This document shows positions 6,514 through 12,398 of a stretch of 15,711 bases of DNA, piece after piece. Within the stretch, counting starts at the first letter, position 1; each line of letters begins with the position of its first letter. This DNA comes from Dehalococcoidia bacterium UBA4060. GTDB taxonomy: Bacteria; Chloroflexota; Dehalococcoidia; GIF9; UBA5629. The stretch lies in the NCBI GenBank assembly GCA_002383665.1, contig DFZI01000004.1:14632-30342 (forward strand), read 5' to 3'. A program made the translations under genes and the position numbers. The notes under the pieces are model-generated. The model had not been told where the DNA came from and searched no databases. It was given only the letters and a program-made list of their open reading frames with translations.

Positions 6514-7600
6514 GGTCCGGCCGGAAAGGTTAAGGACACTGCTGAGGGAGATGGTGGACATCTACAGCCCTTCTGGCAAAGAAGAGGAGATACTTGAGTT
6601 TTGTGCTGATTACCTGAGCAGGGCCGGGCTGAAAGTGGTAAAACAGGCGGTGGATGAAAACCGCTATAACATCGTGGTGCTGCCTCCCAGGACGGATGAG
6701 GTGGATGTGTGCTTTATAGGTCACCTTGATACCGTTTCAGCCTATGACCTGGACGATCTTGGCTTCTCTGAAGAGGAGGATACGGCATACGGCCTGGGCT
6801 GTTCGGATATGAAGGCAGGCTGTGCTGCCATGATCGAGGCTTTTACTGTTCTGGGAGAGAGGAAGGGCAAATTTCCCTCGGTGGGACTGGCACTGGTGGT
6901 GGGCGAGGAGGAGGAAAGCGACGGGGCCAAGACGCTGGTCAGGGAATACCGTTTCCCCTGGGCTGTGGTGGGCGAGCCTACCAATATGACACCCTGCCTG
7001 GGCCATTACGGCTACCTGGAAGTGCTGCTGCGCACGCGCGGCAAAAGGGCTCATTCCTCCATGCCCGAGCTGGGTAAGAATGCCATCGAGAATATGCTCA
7101 AGCTCCTGCTGCAGGTGACAGGCTATGCCACCTCGGCCAACAGCGGGCTGGTCTATAATATCCGTGAGCTGTCGGGCTTTCCCGGCGGGTTTGTCGTGCC
7201 CGATACGTGCGAGGCCTGGCTGGACCTGCACCTGCCGCCCGATTCACGTATGGATGTGCTTAAGGCCGAGCTGGAGGAGCTTGTGGAGCAGGCCGGTCAG
7301 ACCATTCCCGGTCTGGATGCCTACATCCGCTTTGAGAATACCCACCCGGGTTACCGCATCTCGCAGGAGAGGCCGCTGGTACGCAAATTGCGCGATGTGT
7401 GCGAGAGCATGAAGATACCCTGGGAGACGCAGGACTTCCGCAGCCACTCCGATGGCAATGTGCTGTGGGGTGCGGGGGTAGACCCCATTATCATGGGTCC
7501 CGGCCGCCTGGAAACGGCACATACACCTGAGGAATCGGTTAACTTCAGCCATGTGGTGCAGGCCTCGCAGCTCTACCTCAATTTTGCCCTCACCCTTTGA
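6485..7600 (+). CDS. M20-family metallo-deacylase/peptidase (ArgE/DapE/LysK-like)
   Basis: A 371-residue di-zinc hydrolase. The metal and catalytic residues are in their expected places: GHLDTV (His80, Asp82), CSDMKAG (Asp108), the catalytic Glu in GEEEE (141-142), GEPT (Glu164) and the final ligand His346 in AHTPEE. The lid/dimerisation domain is at about 175-285, including RAHSSMP (189-194). The family removes N-acyl groups or cleaves small peptides: acetylornithine deacetylase, succinyl-diaminopimelate desuccinylase, LysW-lysine hydrolase and carboxypeptidase G2. No arg, dap or lys neighbours are present, so the substrate is not assignable. The start ATG 6485 lies inside the end of the GNAT gene and is preceded by GGGGAAGA. 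An acetyltransferase and a deacylase in overlapping genes may act on the same class of N-acyl compound (inference). Confidence 0.9.
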   Translation: MGTTASIASEVRPERLRTLLREMVDIYSPSGKEEEILEFCADYLSRAGLKVVKQAVDENRYNIVVLPPRTDEVDVCFIGHLDTVSAYDLDDLGFSEEEDTAYGLGCSDMKAGCAAMIEAFTVLGERKGKFPSVGLALVVGEEEESDGAKTLVREYRFPWAVVGEPTNMTPCLGHYGYLEVLLRTRGKRAHSSMPELGKNAIENMLKLLLQVTGYATSANSGLVYNIRELSGFPGGFVVPDTCEAWLDLHLPPDSRMDVLKAELEELVEQAGQTIPGLDAYIRFENTHPGYRISQERPLVRKLRDVCESMKIPWETQDFRSHSDGNVLWGAGVDPIIMGPGRLETAHTPEESVNFSHVVQASQLYLNFALTL

Positions 7601-7733
7601 TCGTTTCCCGTGGGAAAAATCAGTGTGAGGCTGTTTTTAGACGGCATATGTTTCTGTATTAAACCAGGGATTTGATGCTGTTATGGGTACTGCTGGTGGC
7701 TACGCCGGTTTTGACGAAGAGGCTGGTGAGGAG

Positions 7734-8630
7734 TTAGCCGAACAGGAGGGTTTCTATTTCCCTGATCCTGTCCAGGCCTTTAATTTCGTGGGGTAGCATG
7801 GGCACGGCTGTTATCTTCCTTCCCTTATAGCGCTGGTTGATCATCTCCAGGTAGGATCGCTGCTGTGCCGACCGCTCATGCAGGAAGCCGGAGCCGTCAT
7901 CCCGGGCCAGGTTATTGATGATCAGGCGGCTGACCCTGAAGCCGTATCTGTCCATCTCTGCCAGGATGCCTTCGAGCTGGTTAACGGCCAGGGCCTCGGC
8001 AATGACCACAATGTTGAAATCCACTCCGCTGCGCAGGAACTCCATGTCGACGGCAGAGAGGGACTCCCAGCGCCTGATGATAGCGAGGATGGATTCCTTT
8101 GTGTCCGCACCTGCCCTGAGATGTGTGTAGATGCGGGGCGCCAGGCGAAGGTGGCTGCCGAGCAGGGAGGGAGTTTCCAGCAGGGCCAGTGTCTGGCCGA
8201 GGGGAGCAGTATCCCAGACCACGGCGTCATATTCCCCCTTCTGGCAAAGCTCGCGGATGTAGTCGACCATGAACTCCTCGGCCAGGCCGGGCAGCACGGA
8301 TGACATGAACTCTGTAAAGTCGGCGTAGGGAAGGTCGATAAAGGAGGAGAATACCTGGTAGACATCCCTGCCGAAGCGGTCTTCCCATAACTGTCGGGCT
8401 TCCCTGATGCCGATCTCCTGGAAATAAAGATTGCTTTCTACCTGCACCGGGCCGGGGTGGGGAGGTTCATCGAAGATATGGGCCAGCGAGGGCGTGGCAT
8501 CTGTAGAGATTGCCAGTGTTTTTCTGCCCTGCCAGGCTGAGTGCAGGGCGGCAGCGGCAGCACAGGTGGTCTTGCCCACGCCGCCTTTGCCGGCGAAGAC
8601 CGTGACCGGGGAAACGGAGTTGACAGGCAT
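7734..8630 (-). CDS. ArsA/Get3-like P-loop ATPase
   Basis: A 298-residue SIMIBI-class ATPase. It has the deviant Walker A GKGGVGKTT (residues 14-22, with the intermonomer Lys), STDATPSLAHIF (switch I region, the ArsA pattern STDPAHSL), and WDTAPLGQTLALL (about 139-151, the ArsA/Get3 switch II pattern DTAPTGHTLRLL). The nucleotide-base loop is around IINN (237-240). The three arsenite-binding cysteines of classical ArsA are not evident: only Cys23, next to the P-loop, and Cys129 are present. It is therefore more likely a Get3-like or unassigned ATPase than an arsenite pump subunit; no arsB, arsR or arsD is nearby. A GTG at 8651 would add seven residues; its AGGCGG is only four bases away, so I prefer ATG 8630, with modest confidence. 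The TPR gene lies upstream on the same strand and may be its partner. Confidence 0.85.
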   Translation of the reverse strand: MPVNSVSPVTVFAGKGGVGKTTCAAAAALHSAWQGRKTLAISTDATPSLAHIFDEPPHPGPVQVESNLYFQEIGIREARQLWEDRFGRDVYQVFSSFIDLPYADFTEFMSSVLPGLAEEFMVDYIRELCQKGEYDAVVWDTAPLGQTLALLETPSLLGSHLRLAPRIYTHLRAGADTKESILAIIRRWESLSAVDMEFLRSGVDFNIVVIAEALAVNQLEGILAEMDRYGFRVSRLIINNLARDDGSGFLHERSAQQRSYLEMINQRYKGRKITAVPMLPHEIKGLDRIREIETLLFG

Positions 8631-8707
8631 GCCTAAATTGTAAAGAATCACCGTGCCGCCTGTAAAAACTACAAGTCGGGCTCAATGCAGGCTGGATCGC
8701 TGCCTGG

Positions 8708-9262
8708 CTATAATGTGGTCATCTCTTCTACGGTCAGGTCTTCGACATCGTTGTGCAGATAAAGGAAGAAATCCAACCTCAGTTCCCTCTGCCTTACCGG
8801 GTCGTAGACAGGGAATTCACCGTAGTCGGGTACCATATCCAGGAGTCTGCGGCAGGCGTTGACTGCTATAGCCAGATCGTGTGGATCCCTGGAAGTCGAG
8901 TATTTTTTCAGGTAGTAAAAGCCTATGTAATACCAGGGCGGGAAGACTTCGGGGTTAATCTTGATTATCCTGTTGAACAGGGCAAAGGCCTCGGGTATGC
9001 GTTCGAGGCCGTACAGGCAGATGGCCTTGTTGGTCAGTGCCAGGATATTCTCGGGTTCCCTTTCCAGCGCACGGTCAAAACAGGACAGGGCGCTGGCATT
9101 ATCATCGAGCCTGTAGTGACAGAGGCCCTTTTTGAAGATATCCTCAGTGGTCTGCTCGGAAGGGTATTCACTGGCGAGCAAATCACAATACTCGAGGGAA
9201 CGCTCGAACTCCTCCTTATCAAAATGCTCGTCGATCAACCGGCACAGGTCATCAATTCTCAT
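8708..9262 (-). CDS. Small TPR protein
   Basis: A 184-residue soluble protein with two clear tetratricopeptide repeats (about 44-77, KKGLCHYRLDDNASALSCFDRALEREPEN; and 78-111, LALTNKAICLYGLERIPEAFALFNRIIKINPEV) and weaker helical repeats on both sides. There is no signal peptide, so it is probably a cytoplasmic scaffold. The start ATG 9262 has AGGAG six bases upstream. The stop is 56-77 bases before the ArsA-like gene on the same strand, so the two are likely cotranscribed and may interact, as Get3-type ATPases bind TPR cochaperones in eukaryotes. That comparison is inference. No other function can be read. Confidence 0.75.
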   Translation of the reverse strand: MRIDDLCRLIDEHFDKEEFERSLEYCDLLASEYPSEQTTEDIFKKGLCHYRLDDNASALSCFDRALEREPENILALTNKAICLYGLERIPEAFALFNRIIKINPEVFPPWYYIGFYYLKKYSTSRDPHDLAIAVNACRRLLDMVPDYGEFPVYDPVRQRELRLDFFLYLHNDVEDLTVEEMTTL

Positions 9263-9279
9263 GTAGAGCTCCTGTTAAA

Positions 9280-9300
9280 ATGTGAATAAATGATGTGAAT
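9280..9300 (+). repeat. ATGTGAAT direct repeat in the promoter region of the TPR-ArsA pair
   Basis: ATGTGAAT is repeated at 9280-9287 and 9293-9300 (13-base period), between the -10 box and the ribosome site of the TPR gene and overlapping the -10. It could be a tandem operator. Confidence 0.35.
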
Positions 9301-9304
9301 TATA
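9299..9304 (-). promoter_or_regulatory. -10 box of the TPR-ArsA operon
   Basis: A perfect TATAAT on the minus strand (9304-9299) in an AT-rich stretch, giving a start near 9292 and a leader of about 30 bases. The -35 is poor. Confidence 0.45.
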
Positions 9305-9383
9305 TATTAAAATTGCTAATTTGTATTAAGGGGCTCAAAGATATGCCTTATATCAAAGATGCCCTGCCACAGTCCGTTTATAA

Positions 9384-9992
9384 TCAAATTCGCTTCTGTA
9401 TCTTTTTCCATGAGCCGGTGATGAGGAAGCTCTCGTCCATGTAATCTATCATGGTGCGGAACCTGGCCATCGGCACTGAGAAAGTTAGCTCATCTTTGGC
9501 CACATGGGGCCGTGCCGAGACGTCGAACATCCCTATCACAGGCTTGGGACGGCTGGATTGTAACTGGGCGAAGGGATGATAAACAATGCTGGAGCAGCCG
9601 GAGCCGAAGGGGGCAATGACCCCGTTGGGATCTTCCTGGTCGAAGTTGGCCAGCGTGAAAAGGCCGGCCAGCATGTCCGGCCGGGCGAAGAATATAACCA
9701 CCTGCGGCTGATCGGTTTCATCAAGCTGGTCCCAGCGTTTGAACACGATGAAATGGCCGGGGGCTTTAAAGCGTTTGCCTCCCATGCAGCCTATAGTGTC
9801 AACGTCGAAGCACACAGGCTTTCCTCCACGCACCTGACTCAGGTCTGCGATTATGCAGCGGTGACCGGTGCTGCGGGGTGCCATCCCGGCCCTGCCCGTC
9901 TCATCCGTATAGTAGAAGGTAATGGGCAGCTCTGCTCCGTTGAAATATTTCTTCCACTTAGCTAAAAATCCGTCCTTGATTGACTTTTCCAT
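9384..9992 (-). CDS. DUF169-family protein
   Basis: A 202-residue protein that I place in the DUF169 family from its pattern: a short helical N-terminus, ELPITFYYT, a Cys-containing RCIIADL segment (Cys46), CFDVDTIGCMGG (Cys61, Cys69), a PQVVIFFARPDML strand region and GSGCSSIVYHP (Cys133), then FSVPMARFRTMIDYM near the end. The family's function is not established; it is common in anaerobes and archaea. Four spread cysteines plus Gly-rich loops could bind a cofactor or metal (inference). No signal peptide is present. The start ATG 9992 follows AAGGAGG with nine bases between, a good match. Its 5' end overlaps a 28-codon ORF that has its own Shine-Dalgarno. Confidence 0.8.
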   Translation of the reverse strand: MEKSIKDGFLAKWKKYFNGAELPITFYYTDETGRAGMAPRSTGHRCIIADLSQVRGGKPVCFDVDTIGCMGGKRFKAPGHFIVFKRWDQLDETDQPQVVIFFARPDMLAGLFTLANFDQEDPNGVIAPFGSGCSSIVYHPFAQLQSSRPKPVIGMFDVSARPHVAKDELTFSVPMARFRTMIDYMDESFLITGSWKKIQKRI

Positions 9993-10048
9993 TTTTTATA
10001 TCCTCCTTTTCCTTCCCTGTACATTCCGTACCTTTCCAATAGGCTCAT
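9962..10048 (-). CDS. Possible small leader ORF (28 codons) overlapping the DUF169 start
   Basis: ATG 10048 to TAG 9962 encodes a basic, Gly/Lys/Tyr-rich peptide starting MSLLERYGMYREGKGG. It has a textbook Shine-Dalgarno (AGGAG, six bases before the ATG). Its end overlaps the first codons of the DUF169 gene in another frame. It could be a translated upstream peptide that couples or tunes DUF169 translation, or a chance reading. It is not similar to anything I recognise. Confidence 0.3.
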   Translation of the reverse strand: MSLLERYGMYREGKGGYKKWKSQSRTDF

Positions 10049-10054
10049 GAACAA

Positions 10055-10059
10055 CTCCT
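10055..10059 (-). promoter_or_regulatory. Shine-Dalgarno before the 28-codon ORF
   Basis: AGGAG on the minus strand, spaced six bases from ATG 10048. It is the main reason for listing that ORF. Confidence 0.4.
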
Positions 10060-10078
10060 ATCGTTTGAGTCGCTCAGG

Positions 10079-12040
10079 TTACTCTTCAGAGTGGCTTTTT
10101 TTATCCGCTTCTTCAAATGCCTGCAGAAAGGCCTTCGGGATGCTTGTGCCCTTCTCCGGCCCCCGACCCCCACCCCGCTTTTTGCCACTCACCGTCCTTA
10201 ACCACTCAATCGCTCCGTGAGCCGTATGCCAATCATTCCCGAAGTCAGCAGCGTAAGCAATAGCCTCGCTCGTATCGCCAAATCCTACTTCCTCTGGCAC
10301 AAGCGGGGGCAACTTCTTCTCACCGAGAAGATAGGGTGCCACATGCGGATTATGTTTAAGGGCTTCCCGCAGGAGCTTGCGTGCCTCGGTGCTGTCCCCC
10401 TGTTTGAGAAAGGCCACCAGCGCTTTGGTAAATAGCCAGTCGGCTGTTGGCTCGTCGTATTTTCCCAACAGATCTTCCAACTCATCAATCCTTCTCATTT
10501 CCAGCAGAGCCATGGCAAGCAGGTAGCGTATGCCCTGATTATCATTGGGATTGAGCCTTAGAAGCTCGCGAAAATGTTCAATGGCCTCCTCCCGTCTCCC
10601 CAGCTCCAACACACATTGGGCCAGGCCGGCTTTGGCCCGCATATAGGGTCTTGTCTCAATCAGACCCCAGAACTGGCCGGCATCTTCTTCGAAGGCCTTC
10701 TTGCCCAGCGCGCGCTCGCCGGCCCTCACCCCCTCCTCGTAAAGCTTCAGTGCCTCCTCAGGGCTATCGGCCTTGCCCTCTGCCAGCAGGACATAAGCAT
10801 CGGCACAGTCCGCTGAGACCTTGAGCGCCTCCTTAGCAAGCTCCAGCCTTCTCTTACCCGTTGTCTCTAAAGCTGAATAGACCATGCTCTGCGCCTGTTC
10901 AAGGGGCGTCCGCGGCAGCCATTGCGGCGACCTGCCATCCTGATTTATCTCGGAGAGATATTTATTCATCTCCTCAGCCGAGGTGAAATTCTTCTCCGCA
11001 TAAATCCGCGTTAATGCCCAGAGCGAAGGCTCAGTCAGACGGGGGTCAAAGGATTGCCTTGGCATGACCGATTGGTCTCGCCCGCAGCAGTTTTTATATT
11101 TTTTGCCGCTGCCGCAGGGACAGGGGTCATTGCGACCCACCTTCTTCGCCTCGAGTAAATCAAGAAGACGCTCATAACGTTTGGCACCCTCATAATTACC
11201 CATCTCATTGCACACGAGGATGAGCCGCTGATAAATCGCACGCAGATCATCTTTGCCGTCCGGCTGATTGAAGTGATTTTTAGCGATGTTCAGCGCCTGA
11301 AGATAATAGTCTTTGGCTTTGGCCAAGTCCTTTTCGCCGTAAATGGCGTGGCAGTCACCGGCGCTCAGGGGGAACAAAGGGTTGTCAGGATTACGCTTGG
11401 TGAGCTCCCGCAATAGTTTTTCCGCTTCCTCTTCCTTTCCCAGGGCAAACAATCCCTCAGCTTTGTAATCGAGAAATACGTCATCATCAAGGCCATCGCC
11501 CAGTATGCCGGCAATCTCAGTTAGCCTATCGTATTCCTCAAGCCCTATCAGGTTCTGCAGCATGTCATCTAAAAAGCCTTCGAGGTCGTAGACAGTCGTA
11601 TCTACCAGCCGCTCGTAGTAGTTGCGGCGCAGCCTGCGACCTGACGGGGTTTCCTCAGTGGCATTGCGGCAGACGAGGTCAAGCGCTTCGTGGCTGAAGC
11701 GGTAAACCTCCTTAAATCTCTTCCTCTGTCCGGCTTTGACTATCTCTTCGAGTAAATTGTCCACCTGCTCGGCAACGAATTCCACCGGTGGCCTGTCAGG
11801 TACCAGCCGCTTCCAGAGTTCCTCACACGCTAACCAGATAAAGTCTTCGTCCTCGTCAGAGAATCTGGCTGCAGGATAGTATTCAGCCTCGGCAAGATCC
11901 TCACTTGAGATGTATTGGGCCGTCCTGGCCACAAAGGAATCAAGGTCAAAAGCCGGGACAAGCTCCTTCAGCTTCCTGACGATTTCTTCATCGGTCATGC
12001 CTGCAATAGTCTCAGGTTCCCAGTGTGATGGCTCCTTCAT
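10079..12040 (-). CDS. SEC-C and TPR (ST7-like) protein
   Basis: A 653-residue cytoplasmic protein in three parts. Residues 1-295 are helical, with TPR-like repeats towards the end (GLFALGKEEEAEKLLRELTKRNPDN). A SEC-C zinc motif follows (VGRNDPCPCGSGKKYKNCCG, about 301-320; Cys307, Cys309, Cys318, Cys319), the SecA C-terminal type of zinc site. The C-terminal half has further TPRs (AEEALKLYEEGVRAGERALG, LGRREEAIEHFRELLRLNPND) and matches from memory the ST7-like proteins of bacteria. SEC-C motifs bind zinc and often proteins or ribosomes; its role here is unknown. ATG 12040 is preferred over GTG 12049 because AGGAG (12053-12049) is eight bases before the ATG and overlaps the GTG. It is transcribed divergently from the helicase cassette. 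Its stop is 86 bases before the DUF169 gene, so the two may form an operon. Confidence 0.85.
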   Translation of the reverse strand: MKEPSHWEPETIAGMTDEEIVRKLKELVPAFDLDSFVARTAQYISSEDLAEAEYYPAARFSDEDEDFIWLACEELWKRLVPDRPPVEFVAEQVDNLLEEIVKAGQRKRFKEVYRFSHEALDLVCRNATEETPSGRRLRRNYYERLVDTTVYDLEGFLDDMLQNLIGLEEYDRLTEIAGILGDGLDDDVFLDYKAEGLFALGKEEEAEKLLRELTKRNPDNPLFPLSAGDCHAIYGEKDLAKAKDYYLQALNIAKNHFNQPDGKDDLRAIYQRLILVCNEMGNYEGAKRYERLLDLLEAKKVGRNDPCPCGSGKKYKNCCGRDQSVMPRQSFDPRLTEPSLWALTRIYAEKNFTSAEEMNKYLSEINQDGRSPQWLPRTPLEQAQSMVYSALETTGKRRLELAKEALKVSADCADAYVLLAEGKADSPEEALKLYEEGVRAGERALGKKAFEEDAGQFWGLIETRPYMRAKAGLAQCVLELGRREEAIEHFRELLRLNPNDNQGIRYLLAMALLEMRRIDELEDLLGKYDEPTADWLFTKALVAFLKQGDSTEARKLLREALKHNPHVAPYLLGEKKLPPLVPEEVGFGDTSEAIAYAADFGNDWHTAHGAIEWLRTVSGKKRGGGRGPEKGTSIPKAFLQAFEEADKKSHSEE

Positions 12041-12048
12041 AATATTCA

Positions 12049-12053
12049 CTCCT
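12049..12053 (-). promoter_or_regulatory. Shine-Dalgarno deciding the SEC-C protein start
   Basis: AGGAG eight bases before ATG 12040; the alternative GTG at 12049 lies within it. Confidence 0.65.
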
Positions 12054-12109
12054 GGCCAACTGACAGTTTATTTAGAAAAGTTAAGACGTAGTCTCGCTAT
12101 TTAAAAATG

Positions 12110-12115
12110 ATTATA
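12110..12115 (-). promoter_or_regulatory. Possible -10 box for the SEC-C protein gene
   Basis: A perfect TATAAT on the minus strand (12115-12110), about 70 bases before ATG 12040. There is no good -35. It lies back to back with the promoter of the helicase cassette. Confidence 0.35.
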
Positions 12116-12132
12116 CAGCAATTTGCCTGATA

Positions 12133-12162
12133 TTGATTTTCATCCGGTATCTAAGCTATATT
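12133..12162 (+). promoter_or_regulatory. Promoter of the RHH-helicase cassette
   Basis: TTGATT (12133-12138), an 18-base spacer and TATATT (12157-12162). Transcription would start near 12169 and give a leader of about 30 bases for the RHH gene. Confidence 0.55.
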
Positions 12163-12168
12163 TATAGC
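12155..12168. promoter_or_regulatory. Palindromic operator candidate over the -10 box
   Basis: GCTATA-TT-TATAGC has perfect six-base arms and covers the whole -10 hexamer of the cassette promoter. Binding of a dimeric regulator here would block RNA polymerase. The first gene encodes a ribbon-helix-helix protein, a class that often represses its own operon from such sites. Confidence 0.5.
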
Positions 12169-12198
12169 AATCCTGAACCTTGACTGGACTAAGAAAAT

Positions 12199-12378
12199 AT
12201 GGATAGAAAAGAACGAATCCTCAGACCTGCGATTCGCATGATACATATACGGTTGCCAGAGGACGTTCATAAAAAAATCCGTGTCCGGGCGGCGGAGGCT
12301 GATGTAACGATTCAGGATTGGGTTCTTGAAGCTATCCAGGAACACCTTAAACCAATTGAGAGCAAAGACGAGAATTAA
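12199..12378 (+). CDS. Ribbon-helix-helix (CopG/Arc-like) DNA-binding protein
   Basis: A 59-residue protein. The core reads IHIRLPEDVHKKIRVRAAEADVTIQDWVLEAIQEHL: a short beta strand (MIHIRLP, residues 14-20), helix A (PEDVHKKIRVRAAEAD) and helix B (TIQDWVLEAIQEHL), which is the ribbon-helix-helix pattern. The N-terminal 13 residues are basic and may add DNA contacts. Such proteins are dimeric regulators, either antitoxins or autorepressors. Here no toxin-sized gene is adjacent; the next gene is the helicase, 20 bases downstream on the same strand, so the protein probably controls it through the palindrome over the -10 box. The Shine-Dalgarno is weak (AAGAAAAT). The start ATG at 12199 is preferred because the reading begins there and a later Met14 would remove the basic arm. 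Confidence 0.8.
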   Translation: MDRKERILRPAIRMIHIRLPEDVHKKIRVRAAEADVTIQDWVLEAIQEHLKPIESKDEN

Positions 12379-12398
12379 GAGCTTCCAGAAAAAGAGAT

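Noticed and set aside
7604..7617. TTTCCCGTGGGAAA as a terminator between convergent genes
   Set aside because: The loop would be only two bases and no T-run follows; the nearby TTTTT at 7635 lacks a convincing stem. No clear terminator can be named in 7601-7733.
10078..10098. Stem plus run of seven T on the plus strand
   Set aside because: It resembles an intrinsic terminator, but no plus-strand gene ends there; the T-run is Lys/Glu codons of the SEC-C protein read backwards and the stem needs three wobble pairs.
12199..12378. RHH protein as the antitoxin of a toxin-antitoxin pair
   Set aside because: No toxin-sized gene is adjacent; the next gene is a 1067-residue helicase, so a regulator of that gene fits better.
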